A stretch of 64,000 nt of DNA from Ruegeria spongiae (GTDB taxonomy: Bacteria; Pseudomonadota; Alphaproteobacteria; Rhodobacterales; Rhodobacteraceae): NCBI RefSeq assembly GCF_023502395.1, contig NZ_JAMFMB010000001.1, forward strand, positions 186,001-250,000, read 5' to 3'. Made by a program: the position numbers and the translations under genes. The notes beneath the pieces are model-generated. The model was not told where the DNA came from, made no database searches, and was given only the letters and a program-made list of their open reading frames with translations. Below are positions 7,896 through 16,204 of this stretch, in pieces. How positions within the stretch are numbered: position 1 is the stretch's first letter; each line of letters starts with the position of its first letter.

Positions 7896-9007
7896 CAGAA
7901 CGGTCCGTCTTCCAATACCCCGTCCGCACTCATCTGGGCATAGAGCAGCCCCTCGCGCAGGCCCCGGTCCGCGACCGACAAACGATCGGTGGGCCAGAGC
8001 CGGAGAAGGGCCTGCAATATGGCCGAGCCGGACATGATCAGGGCCTGCCGGTCCTCGCCGATGCGGGGGTCCGTGCGGCGGCCATGCGGGCCAAGGTCTA
8101 GATAACCTCGGATCACTTTGTCAATCTGATCACTGGTCATGCGCAGCCCGTCCACCTTGGTGCGGTCATACCGCTTGAGGCCCAGATGCGAGGCGGCCAC
8201 CGTGGTGACCGTGCCGCTGGTTCCCACGATCTGGAAGCCTTCGCGCGCCTGTTCGTCCTTGTAAGGCGCGAAATCGGCCAGGTTTTCCTCGAAAAACCAG
8301 CTCATCAGGGCGAAGCGGGCGGAATCGTCAAGCACATCGTTGAACTGGTCGCGCAGCGTGGCGACGCCCAAGGGGACCGAGATCCAGTCCACCACCTTGG
8401 CGGCGGGGAAGGGGCTGTCGGTGGTGTGAAACCCCGCGTGCAGCCGCATGATCGCCGCCGGCCGGTCGCGGCGCGGCACCGAGCTGAGGTCGATCCAGAC
8501 CAGCTCGGTCGAGCCACCGCCGATATCGACCACCAGCAGTTGTTCTGTTTTGGTCGAGACCAGCGGCGCGCAGGAGATCACTGCGAGGCGGGCCTCTTCC
8601 TCGGGCTTGATGATTTCCAGCGACAGGCCGGTCTCGCGCTTGACCTGGCTCACGAAATCGCGGGAATTCTTGGCCCGCCGGCAAGCCTCGGTCGCGACCA
8701 GCCGCATCCGCCGGACCCCGTTGCGCTTGAGCTTTTGCTGACAGATCCGCATCGCCTGCACGGTGCGTGCCATGGACGAGCGCGACAGGCGACCGGTGCG
8801 TTCCAGCCCCGAGCCGAGTTGCACGGATTTAGAGAAACTGTCCACCACATGAAAACCGCTACCCAGTGGCTGGGCAATCAGCATGCGACAACTATTTGTG
8901 CCGAGATCCAATGCGGCATAGAGCGCGTCTGGATCCGGCCGGGACGGCGCGGGGGTATCTACCGCTTTCGGGAACGCGCCCGCACCTTTGGGACGCTTGG
9001 GCGCCAT
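7895..9007 (-). CDS. Ppx/GppA-family exopolyphosphatase / pppGpp phosphohydrolase
   Basis: A 370-residue protein with the ASKHA-fold phosphate loops of the family: [14 protein letters not shown] near residue 32, [14 protein letters not shown] near 165, and [13 protein letters not shown] near 258. It corresponds to the short Ppx/GppA form without a C-terminal HD domain. The reaction is hydrolysis of terminal phosphate from polyphosphate or pppGpp; sequence alone does not separate these. It is the first gene of a two-gene operon with rlmE. A basic Pro/Lys-rich N-terminal tail of about 28 residues precedes the domain. Confidence 0.9.
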   Translation of the reverse strand: MAPKRPKGAGAFPKAVDTPAPSRPDPDALYAALDLGTNSCRMLIAQPLGSGFHVVDSFSKSVQLGSGLERTGRLSRSSMARTVQAMRICQQKLKRNGVRRMRLVATEACRRAKNSRDFVSQVKRETGLSLEIIKPEEEARLAVISCAPLVSTKTEQLLVVDIGGGSTELVWIDLSSVPRRDRPAAIMRLHAGFHTTDSPFPAAKVVDWISVPLGVATLRDQFNDVLDDSARFALMSWFFEENLADFAPYKDEQAREGFQIVGTSGTVTTVAASHLGLKRYDRTKVDGLRMTSDQIDKVIRGYLDLGPHGRRTDPRIGEDRQALIMSGSAILQALLRLWPTDRLSVADRGLREGLLYAQMSADGVLEDGPF

Positions 9008-9250
9008 ATCTACACGCCCTCCGATTTCGAGTTACCCCGACCATAGGTGCGGGCAGGGCTCGGCGCAAGCCGCTCATGTAAGACATGAACAATTTGGGGA
9101 TTGGCGTGGATGGCAATTCCGGGCGGATATCCGTTACCTTACCCCGTGCAGAAAACGTCGCTGCAAAAGCGGAAGGTGTCGAAATCGAACCGTTCCGTCA
9201 TCGCAATGGCAGATATCAAGCGCGTTAGGAAGCCGGGAGGAATCAGAACA

Positions 9251-9547
9251 ATGCCGGACGTCACTGTGGTATATTGGCGCGACATCCCCGCTCAGGTCAT
9301 CGTGGGCAAGGGGCGCCGCGGCGCAAAACGCCAGTTGGAAGAGCGGTTCGAGCAAGCGATCGACCGCGCCGCGATGAAGGTGAACGCCAAGGATTCCGAT
9401 GCCTATCTGGCCGAATGGCGCAAGGCGGCCCCTTATACGGTCGAAGGCGATCCATCCGAGATCGTCGAATCCGAGGCCGTGCGTCTGGAAACGGAGTATG
9501 ATCAGGAACGCATCAAGACCCTGATTGCAAATGACGGGTGGGCATGA
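9251..9547 (+). CDS. PF13769-type 'virulence factor' domain protein, first gene of one-carbon operon
   Basis: A 98-residue protein beginning MPDVTVVYWRDIPAQVIVGK. The start at 9251 is preferred because GGGAGGA lies about 10 bases upstream; the frame is open back to 9101 without a better site. The single domain, with RRGAKRQLEERFEQAIDRAAM and a C-terminal ERIKTLIANDGW, matches the small conserved domain annotated as virulence factor, a name that carries no functional information. It precedes the MetF-like reductase by 26 bases and is almost certainly cotranscribed with it, suggesting an accessory role in methyl-THF/corrinoid metabolism. Confidence 0.7.
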   Translation: MPDVTVVYWRDIPAQVIVGKGRRGAKRQLEERFEQAIDRAAMKVNAKDSDAYLAEWRKAAPYTVEGDPSEIVESEAVRLETEYDQERIKTLIANDGWA

Positions 9548-9573
9548 GCCTGCAATCGTTGAGGGAGGCCGTG

Positions 9574-10503
9574 ATGGCTCTGCTGAATTTCAAGAAACGC
9601 GACACGGTTGAAAACGTCCCCGTGAACCCCACCGTCGAGGCCTTTCTGCAAGGTTATTCCATCGAGGTGATGCCGCGCACCGCCGAGAAGGTGGAAGACT
9701 TCCGCACGCTGCTGCCCGAAGGCACCCGCGTCTATATCGCCCATATCGAAGGCACCCCGATCGAGGATATGGTCAAGACCGCCAAGCGTCTGGCCGATGA
9801 GGGATATCCGGTGATGCCGCATTTCCCCGCCCGCATCATCAAGGATGCAGCGACGCTGGAGAACTGGATCGCCATGTACCAGGGCGAGGCGGGCGTTGAT
9901 CAGGCGCTGCTGCTGGCCGGTGGCGTCGCCACACCGCATGGCGATTTCGACAGCTCGATGCAGATGATGGAAACCGGCCTGTTCGACAAGGCCGGGTTCA
10001 AGCGGCTGCACGTGGCGGGTCACCCCGAGGGCAACAAGGATATCGACCCGGACGGCTCGACCAAAAATGTGGTCGAGGCGCTGCTCTGGAAGCAGAAATT
10101 CTCTGAGCGCACCGATGCTGAGATGGCACTGGCCACGCAGTTTGCGTTCGAGGCCAAGCCGATCATCGAATGGGCCAATGCGGTCAAGGCGGCGGGTGTC
10201 GACATTCCGATCCATATCGGCATCGCCGGTCCGGCCAAGCTGCAGACGCTGATCAAGTTCGCCATTGCCTGCGGGGTTGGCCCGTCGCTGAAGGTCCTGC
10301 AGAAACGGGCGATGGACGTGACCAAATTGCTGCTGCCCTACGAGCCGACCGATGTTGTCACCGAACTGGCCGAATACAAGGCGGCCAACCCGGATTTCAA
10401 CATCACCAATGTGCACTTCTTCCCGCTTGGTGGCATCAAGACCAATGCCAACTGGGCCATCAAAAGCGGCGGGGACAGCACGCGCCCCGCACATCCGGCG
10501 TGA
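9574..10503 (+). CDS. Methylenetetrahydrofolate reductase-like flavoprotein
   Basis: A 309-residue TIM-barrel protein starting MALLNFKKRDT; GGGAGG at 9563-9568 decides the start over an upstream GTG frame. Motifs YSIEVMPRTAEKVEDF, TRVYIAHIEG, and LHVAGHPEGNKDI are those of the divergent MTHFR family: the early Glu is the likely proton donor and the mid-region binds FAD. These enzymes interconvert 5,10-methylene-THF and 5-methyl-THF. Because the next gene transfers methyl groups between methyl-THF and a corrinoid, the enzyme could run in the oxidative direction, turning methyl groups from demethylation into methylene-THF. That direction is inference. Confidence 0.85.
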   Translation: MALLNFKKRDTVENVPVNPTVEAFLQGYSIEVMPRTAEKVEDFRTLLPEGTRVYIAHIEGTPIEDMVKTAKRLADEGYPVMPHFPARIIKDAATLENWIAMYQGEAGVDQALLLAGGVATPHGDFDSSMQMMETGLFDKAGFKRLHVAGHPEGNKDIDPDGSTKNVVEALLWKQKFSERTDAEMALATQFAFEAKPIIEWANAVKAAGVDIPIHIGIAGPAKLQTLIKFAIACGVGPSLKVLQKRAMDVTKLLLPYEPTDVVTELAEYKAANPDFNITNVHFFPLGGIKTNANWAIKSGGDSTRPAHPA

Positions 10504-10513
10504 AAGGCCTGAC

Positions 10514-11575
10514 ATGACGCAGACACTCGTAGAAAGCAAAACGAAAACCGCGATCATCGGCTTTGACCAGCCATTCTGCGTGATCGGCGAGCGGATCAAT
10601 CCGACGGGCCGCAAGAAGCTGGCTGCCGAGCTGGAAGCGGGTGATTTCTCGACCGTGGAAAAGGATGCGCTGGCGCAGGTTGCCGCTGGCGCCACCGTGC
10701 TCGATATCAATGCGGGCGTGGTCTATAATTCCAACCCCAACCCCAACGAGACCGAACCGCCGCTGATGCGCAAGATCATCGAGCTGGTGCAGGGGCTGGT
10801 GGATGTGCCGCTCTGCATCGACTCATCGGTGCCCGGCGCGCTTGAGGCGGGGCTGGAGGTCTGCGAGGGCCGTCCGCTGCTGAATTCGGTCACCGGCGAG
10901 GAAGAGCGACTGGAACAGATCCTGCCGCTGGTCAAGAAATACAACGTGCCGGTTGTGGCGATCTCGAACGATGACACCGGCATTTCCGAAGACCCCGATG
11001 TGCGCTTTGCCGTGGCCAAGAAGATCGTCGAACGCGCCGCTGATTTCGGCATTCCGGCCCATGACATCGTGGTTGATCCGCTGGTGATGCCAGTGGGCGC
11101 GATGGGCACGGCCGGGTTGCAGGTCTTTGCCCTGGTGCGCCGCCTGCGCGAGGAACTGGGTGTGAACACCACCTGCGGCGCGTCGAATATTTCCTTTGGC
11201 CTGCCCAACCGCCATGGCATCAACAACGCCTTCCTGCCGATGGCGATGGGGGCGGGCATGACATCCGCGATCATGAACCCGGTGGCGCTGCCGATCGGCC
11301 CCAAGAAGATCGCCGAGAAGCGCGCCGAGATCGAGGCCGCGGGCATCATCCTGCCCGAGGGCATGGATGACGAGGCTTTCGTGCAGATCTTCGGCATGGG
11401 CTCGACCCTGCCGCGCGCAGGCAAGGAGATGGAGGCCATTCGCGCCGCCAACTTCCTGACCAACAATGACCCCCATGGTGGTGAGTGGATCAAGGCCAAC
11501 AAGGCCCCGCCGAAAGCCGGTGAAGAAAGCCGGGGCCGGGGTGGCCGCGCCGGCGGCCGCCGCCGCCGCGCCTGA
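10514..11575 (+). CDS. Methyltetrahydrofolate:corrinoid methyltransferase (pterin-binding domain) with Arg/Gly-rich tail
   Basis: A 353-residue protein beginning MTQTLVESKTK. Residues about 20-290 form a dihydropteroate-synthase-like TIM barrel: VIGERINPTGRKKL, TVLDINAGVV, LCIDSSVPGALEAGL, LLNSVTGE, VVDPLVMPVGA and CGASNISFGLPNRH, all characteristic of AcsE/MtvA-type methyl-THF:corrinoid methyltransferases. It moves the methyl group of 5-methyl-THF to or from a corrinoid protein. The end is unusual: after NKAPPKAGEES comes a strongly basic RGRGGRAGGRRRRA tail. No corrinoid protein or RamA-type activator is encoded nearby, so partners must lie elsewhere. Third gene of the operon, 10 bases after the reductase. 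Confidence 0.88.
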   Translation: MTQTLVESKTKTAIIGFDQPFCVIGERINPTGRKKLAAELEAGDFSTVEKDALAQVAAGATVLDINAGVVYNSNPNPNETEPPLMRKIIELVQGLVDVPLCIDSSVPGALEAGLEVCEGRPLLNSVTGEEERLEQILPLVKKYNVPVVAISNDDTGISEDPDVRFAVAKKIVERAADFGIPAHDIVVDPLVMPVGAMGTAGLQVFALVRRLREELGVNTTCGASNISFGLPNRHGINNAFLPMAMGAGMTSAIMNPVALPIGPKKIAEKRAEIEAAGIILPEGMDDEAFVQIFGMGSTLPRAGKEMEAIRAANFLTNNDPHGGEWIKANKAPPKAGEESRGRGGRAGGRRRRA

Positions 11576-11598
11576 GGCTGATACCTGCAAAAACAGAC

Positions 11599-11627
11599 AA
11601 GGCCGGGCCACATGCCCGGCCTTTTTT
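11599..11627 (+). terminator. Rho-independent terminator of the one-carbon operon
   Basis: AAGGCCGGGC (11599-11608) and GCCCGGCCTT (11614-11623) form a 10-base stem with loop CACAT, followed by a run of T to 11627. It lies 23 bases after the methyltransferase stop. Confidence 0.93.
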
Positions 11628-11720
11628 GGCTTTGTGGGTGGGTGTCACGCGCTTACCGGGGCTTGCTCTGGGGGGGGGATTGCCATTAGGTGCAACGACC
11701 TGCCGCAATTGAGGACCGAA

Positions 11721-12611
11721 ATGATCAAGTCGATGACCGGATTCGCCTCCAGCAAAGGCGAGCTTGCGCCGTTTGCCTGGAGTTGGGAACTGCGCAGCGT
11801 CAATGCCAAGGGGCTCGATCTGCGGCTGCGGGTGCCGGATTGGCTGGAGGGGCTGGAAGCCGCCCTGAAGCCCATGCTCGCCAAAGCGGTGGTGCGCGGC
11901 AATATCACCCTGTCGCTGCGTCTGGGTCGGGACGAAGCGAGCACGGGACTGTCGCTGAACCGGGACATCCTGTCCGCCGCATTGGACGCGCTGCACGAGA
12001 TCGAAGCCGAGGCGATGAACCGGGGCATCACATTTGCGCCCTCAAAAGCCAGCGACCTTCTCTCGGTGCGCGGCATTCTGGATGCGGGCGCGGGAGACGA
12101 GGACCTGTCCCCGCTGATTACCCAGTTGAAATCGGAATTTCAGGCGCTGGTACAGGCCTTTGTCACGATGCGTGCCACCGAAGGTGCATCTTTGGCCGAA
12201 GTGCTGGACGGGCAGTTGAGCCAGATCGAAGACCTGACCGCGCAAGCTGCAAGTATCGCCGAGGCGCGCAAAGAGGCCATGGCTGACACGTTGAAAGCCA
12301 ATCTGGCCAAGGTTCTGGAAAACACTGACGGGGCCGACCCGGACCGGGTCGCGCAGGAACTGGCGATCCTGACGGTCAAAGCAGATGTCACAGAAGAGAT
12401 TGACCGGCTGGGCGCTCATATCAAGGCCGCCCGCGATCTTGTCGCCAAAGGCGGTGCAATGGGACGCAAGCTGGATTTCCTGATGCAGGAGTTCAACCGT
12501 GAGGCCAATACGCTGTGTTCGAAATCACAGAACATCGACCTGACCGCCATCGGGCTGGACCTCAAGGCGGTAATCGACCAGATGCGCGAACAGGTACAGA
12601 ATGTCGAATAA
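11721..12611 (+). CDS. yicC: YicC/YloC-family endoribonuclease
   Basis: A 296-residue protein beginning MIKSMTGFASSKGE, the invariant YicC N-terminus; GAGGA sits 7 bases upstream. The N-terminal YicC domain (about residues 1-155, with ELRSVNAKGLDLRLRVP) is followed by the C-terminal DUF1732 domain with MGRKLDFLMQEFNREANTL and the end SQNIDLTAIGLDLKAVIDQM. Family members are now regarded as endoribonucleases that affect small-RNA stability and stationary-phase growth. It lies 12 bases before gmk, the classic yicC-gmk pairing. Confidence 0.93.
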   Translation: MIKSMTGFASSKGELAPFAWSWELRSVNAKGLDLRLRVPDWLEGLEAALKPMLAKAVVRGNITLSLRLGRDEASTGLSLNRDILSAALDALHEIEAEAMNRGITFAPSKASDLLSVRGILDAGAGDEDLSPLITQLKSEFQALVQAFVTMRATEGASLAEVLDGQLSQIEDLTAQAASIAEARKEAMADTLKANLAKVLENTDGADPDRVAQELAILTVKADVTEEIDRLGAHIKAARDLVAKGGAMGRKLDFLMQEFNREANTLCSKSQNIDLTAIGLDLKAVIDQMREQVQNVE

Positions 12612-12623
12612 AGGACGCTCCAA

Positions 12624-13265
12624 ATGACCAACAGACGCGGGCTTCTGATCATCCTGTCCTCGCCCTCGGGCGCGGGGAAATCCACCCTGGCGCGGCGCTT
12701 GATGGAATGGGACAGCGGGCTGGAGTTTTCGGTCTCGGCCACCACCCGCGCACCGCGACCCGGCGAAGAGGACGGGCGCGAGTATCATTTCATGAGCGAG
12801 GACAGCTTCAAACAGACGGTTGCGGATGGCGGCATGTTGGAACACGCCCATGTGTTCGGAAATTTCTACGGCACACCTGCGGCCCCCGTGCGCGAGGCGA
12901 TCGATGCCGGAAACGATGTGCTGTTCGACGTGGACTGGCAGGGCGAGATCCAGATCCGCAATTCGGATCTGGGCAAACATGCGCTGTCGATCTTCATCCT
13001 GCCGCCCTCGATCCGCGAGTTGCGGCGACGGCTGGAAACCCGCGCGCAGGACAGCGAGGATGTGATCGGCAAACGGATGCTCAAAAGCTGGGACGAGATC
13101 AGCCACTGGGGTTATTACGAATATGTTCTGGTCAACGATGATCTGGACGAGACCGAAGAGCGGCTGAAAACCATCATCAGCGCCGAGCGGATGCGCCGCA
13201 TCCAGCAACCCGTGCTGCAAAGCCATGTGCGCAATCTGCAAACCCAGTTCGAGGAGCTTACATGA
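12624..13265 (+). CDS. gmk: Guanylate kinase
   Basis: A 213-residue enzyme phosphorylating GMP to GDP with ATP. The P-loop is [15 protein letters not shown] at residues 11-25, and the GMP-binding segment includes [19 protein letters not shown] and ENAVYGT-equivalent [10 protein letters not shown]. Length and motif order are standard. The stop overlaps the next ATG (ATGA at 13262-13265), so the carbonic anhydrase gene is translationally coupled to it. Confidence 0.96.
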   Translation: MTNRRGLLIILSSPSGAGKSTLARRLMEWDSGLEFSVSATTRAPRPGEEDGREYHFMSEDSFKQTVADGGMLEHAHVFGNFYGTPAAPVREAIDAGNDVLFDVDWQGEIQIRNSDLGKHALSIFILPPSIRELRRRLETRAQDSEDVIGKRMLKSWDEISHWGYYEYVLVNDDLDETEERLKTIISAERMRRIQQPVLQSHVRNLQTQFEELT

Positions 13266-13786
13266 CACTTTATGCTCTGGACGGCCACGCGCCCGAAATC
13301 CACGAAGATACCTGGGTCGCACCGGGCACGCATCTGATCGGCAAGGTTGTGCTGGAGGAGGGTGCCTCGGTCTGGTTCGGCTGCACATTGCGGGCCGATC
13401 ACGAGGAAATCCGCGTCGGGGCGGGCAGCAATGTGCAGGAAAACGTGGTCATGCATATTGATCCCGGTTTCCCGCTGAGCATCGGTCGGAACTGCACCAT
13501 TGGCCACAAGGTCATGCTGCATGGCTGCACGATTGGTGACAATTCCCTGATCGGGATGGGGGCCACCGTTCTGAACGGCGCCAGGATCGGCAGGAACTGC
13601 CTGATCGGGGCAGGGGCGCTGATCACCGAGAACAAGGTCATCCCCGACAACTCGCTGGTGATGGGCGCGCCGGGCAAGGTGGTGCGTGAACTGGACGACG
13701 CGGCAGCGCAGAAACTGACGCTGAGCGCCCTGCATTACCAGCAGAACATGCGACGCTTTCGCGATGGGCTGGTTGAAGTCACATGA
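13262..13786 (+). CDS. Gamma-class carbonic anhydrase family protein
   Basis: A 174-residue left-handed beta-helix protein with hexapeptide repeats ([54 protein letters not shown]). Metal-binding His residues are seen in [17 protein letters not shown]. It belongs to the CaiE/YrdA/PaaY-type gamma-carbonic anhydrase group; many members are trimers binding zinc or iron, and not all have measurable activity. It is embedded in the yicC-gmk-phoR operon by ATGA overlaps on both sides. Confidence 0.88.
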   Translation: MTLYALDGHAPEIHEDTWVAPGTHLIGKVVLEEGASVWFGCTLRADHEEIRVGAGSNVQENVVMHIDPGFPLSIGRNCTIGHKVMLHGCTIGDNSLIGMGATVLNGARIGRNCLIGAGALITENKVIPDNSLVMGAPGKVVRELDDAAAQKLTLSALHYQQNMRRFRDGLVEVT

Positions 13787-14970
13787 GCCGGAACGACAAA
13801 GGCTCGCTCGTCCGGCCCGACCCGCTGCCCGAAAGCGCCAGCCGTCCGGTTGCGACCCCGCTGAGCCCCTCGGTCGTTTATGCCTCGGACACGCCCGATG
13901 CGCTGGACGACCAATATGAGGGCCGCGTGCAGGGTTACACCTATTCGCGCGAAGGCCATCCCAACGCCAATGTGGTCGCCAGGCGGCTTGATGCGATGGA
14001 GGGTGCCAGTGGTGGCGTCGTGACCGGGTCCGGCATGGGGGCTGTGACGGCGGCGCTGATGGGGCTGCTCTCGGCCGGGGATCACGTGATCGGCGGTAGC
14101 CAGCTTTATGGGCGCTCGCTCCGTCTGATGACCGAAGACCTGCCGCGATTGGGGATCGCGACGACATTGGCGGAGTCCGGCGATATCGCGGCAATGACGG
14201 CGGCGGTCCGCCCTGAGACGCGGATGATCCTGGTCGAGGTCGTGTCGAACCCGGCGCTGAACGTGGCCGACATTCAGGGGCTGGCGGCGCTGTGCCGTGA
14301 ACGCGATATCCTGCTGGCCGTGGACAACACCTTTACCACGCCGCGCGCGTTCCGGCCGCTGGAGCATGGTGCGGACATCGTGCTGCATTCGATCACCAAG
14401 CTGCTGGCCGGGCATTCCGACGTGATGCTGGGCTATGCGGTGGCGCGGAACCCGGAGCAGAGCGACCGCATGCGCGTATTCTCGGTGACAACCGGCCTGA
14501 CCCCCAGCCCCTTCGATTGCTGGCTGGCCGAACGCGGCATGCTGTCCTTTGATCTGCGGTTCGACCGGGCGCAGGCCAGCGCGGCGCTGCTGGCCGATCA
14601 CGTTGCGACATTGCCGGGCGTCAAACGGGTGCTTTACCCGACCCGCGCCGACCACCCCGACCATGCCCGCGCCATGGCGCTGCTGAACGGGCAGGGCTGC
14701 AACATGGTCAGCTTCGAGCTGGACGGGGGCCGCGCCGCCGCCAACGCTTTCACACGGGCGGCGGACGGTTTGAGTTTTGCGCCGACGCTGGGTGATGTCG
14801 GCACCACCCTGTCGCATCCCGCATCCTCATCTCACCGCGCCCTGAGCGCGAAAGATCGCGCCTCGCGGGGTCTGACCGAGGGGTTCTTTCGGGTCTCTGT
14901 CGGTCTGGAAGACCCCGACATGCTGAAGCGCATCTTCACACAGGCCATTGCTGAGGCCACCGGAACATGA
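13783..14970 (+). CDS. Cys/Met-metabolism PLP-dependent enzyme (transsulfuration family)
   Basis: A 395-residue fold-type I PLP enzyme. Visible motifs: YTYSREGHPN (substrate/PLP phosphate region), SGMGAVTAALMGLLSAGDHV, AVDNTFTTPRAF with the PLP-ring Asp, and HSITKLLAGHSDVMLGY carrying the Schiff-base Lys. Family members include cystathionine gamma-synthase, cystathionine lyases, O-acylhomoserine sulfhydrylase and methionine gamma-lyase; the exact reaction is not decided by sequence. It is coupled by ATGA overlaps to the carbonic anhydrase gene upstream and phoR downstream, an odd metabolic mixture within one operon. Confidence 0.85.
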   Translation: MSRNDKGSLVRPDPLPESASRPVATPLSPSVVYASDTPDALDDQYEGRVQGYTYSREGHPNANVVARRLDAMEGASGGVVTGSGMGAVTAALMGLLSAGDHVIGGSQLYGRSLRLMTEDLPRLGIATTLAESGDIAAMTAAVRPETRMILVEVVSNPALNVADIQGLAALCRERDILLAVDNTFTTPRAFRPLEHGADIVLHSITKLLAGHSDVMLGYAVARNPEQSDRMRVFSVTTGLTPSPFDCWLAERGMLSFDLRFDRAQASAALLADHVATLPGVKRVLYPTRADHPDHARAMALLNGQGCNMVSFELDGGRAAANAFTRAADGLSFAPTLGDVGTTLSHPASSSHRALSAKDRASRGLTEGFFRVSVGLEDPDMLKRIFTQAIAEATGT

Positions 14971-16022
14971 CCCCGCTCCCCGAGGAGACCATCCGTGGGC
15001 TTTTGGCCGGAATTCCTCTGGTCGCGTTGATCGTCGATCCCTCCGAGCGGATCATCGGCGCCAATGCCGAGGCACAGGCCATGCTTGGGCGGCAGATCAT
15101 CGGCAGGCATTTCGCCACCATTCTGCGCCAGCCCCCGGTGATCGACGCGCTGGAACAATGTCTGAAGCGTCAACAGGCGACGCAGACGCGTTTGCTGATC
15201 AGTGAGGGCGCGCAGGATGTCAGTTATGATGTCACCTGCCGGTTTATCCCGGATCTGGGCGCCCTGATGTGCCTGACGGATGTGACACCGATGGAGCAGG
15301 CCGGGCAGATGCGCCGGGATTTTGTCGCCAATGTCAGCCACGAGCTGCGCACGCCGCTGACCGCGCTGATGGGGTTCATCGAAACCCTGCGCGGTCCGGC
15401 GCGCGACGACGCTGTTGCCCGCGAACGGTTCCTGCAGATCATGGATGGCGAAGCTAGCCGGATGAACCGGCTGGTGGGTGACCTTCTGTCGCTGAACCGG
15501 GTCGAAAGCCAGGAACGCGTGCGGCCCGGCGAAAAGGTCGACCTGACCGGGTTGCTGAACTCGACCCTGAACTCGCTCAAGCCGCTGTCGGAAGAGGCCG
15601 GTGTGGTGCTGAACCTGACCACGCCCGAGGCACCGGTTCTGATTGTAGGCGATCCCGACCAGTTGCGGCAGGTCTTCACCAATCTCATCGAGAACGCGAT
15701 CAAATATGGCGGCAGCGGCGGGGTTGTCGATATCTCGCTTGTTGCGCAGGAGCGCGATCCGGCCCTGCGTGCGCCCTCGGCACGCATTGCGGTGGCTGAT
15801 CAGGGACCAGGCATCGACCCCATCCACTTGCCGCGCCTGACCGAGCGGTTTTATCGCGCCGACAGTCACAGATCACGTGAACTTGGCGGTACGGGCCTTG
15901 GCCTTGCCATCGTCAAACATATCCTCAACCGCCATCGCGGGCGGCTGCGGATTGAAAGCGAGTTGGGGCAGGGCGCGATCTTTCTGGTCACCCTGCCGCA
16001 GGGTAATGTCACCGGGCTCTAG
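14967..16022 (+). CDS. phoR: Phosphate-regulon sensor histidine kinase
   Basis: A 351-residue kinase. Residues 1-108 form a PAS domain (IVDPSERIIGANAEAQAML). HisKA follows with the phospho-acceptor His125 in FVANVSHELRTPLTAL. The HATPase domain has the N box near 243 (NLIENAIKYGG), G1 near 278 (ADQGPGI) and G2 near 308 (GGTGLGLAIVKHIL). No transmembrane segment is evident, unlike E. coli PhoR; the N-terminal helix (GLLAGIPLVALIV) is only weakly hydrophobic. The kinase assignment as PhoR rests on location immediately before pst-phoU-phoB. It starts within an ATGA overlap and so is expressed with the yicC-gmk operon, though the Pho box lies downstream of it. Confidence 0.92.
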   Translation: MTPLPEETIRGLLAGIPLVALIVDPSERIIGANAEAQAMLGRQIIGRHFATILRQPPVIDALEQCLKRQQATQTRLLISEGAQDVSYDVTCRFIPDLGALMCLTDVTPMEQAGQMRRDFVANVSHELRTPLTALMGFIETLRGPARDDAVARERFLQIMDGEASRMNRLVGDLLSLNRVESQERVRPGEKVDLTGLLNSTLNSLKPLSEEAGVVLNLTTPEAPVLIVGDPDQLRQVFTNLIENAIKYGGSGGVVDISLVAQERDPALRAPSARIAVADQGPGIDPIHLPRLTERFYRADSHRSRELGGTGLGLAIVKHILNRHRGRLRIESELGQGAIFLVTLPQGNVTGL

Positions 16023-16091
16023 CTGTTACCAAATAAATTCAGCGCTTTACCGGATTGAACGCGAATTAACTTTTTCACCACAAAACCCCGA

Positions 16092-16120
16092 TTGTCATAT
16101 GGCTGTTACATAGCTGTCAC
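16092..16120 (+). promoter_or_regulatory. Pho box with three direct repeats (PhoB binding)
   Basis: TTGTCAT (16092-16098), CTGTTAC (16103-16109) and CTGTCAC (16114-16120) are spaced exactly 11 bases apart with 4-base spacers, matching the CTGTCAY-N4 repeat bound head-to-tail by PhoB. A possible -10, TAGCTA, lies at 16142-16147. The site is 85 bases before the pstS start, so it should drive pstS and the downstream genes under phosphate limitation. Confidence 0.9.
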
Positions 16121-16204
16121 AAAAGGCCAACGCAGGGCGGCTAGCTACCGCGGCAAGATCATCATTGGGGTGATCGCTGTAAATTCTCTACCAAGGAGAC
16201 TCGA

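Noticed and set aside
9251-9547. Pathogenicity factor suggested by the domain name
   Set aside because: The name is a legacy label; the gene sits in a one-carbon operon and nothing indicates virulence.
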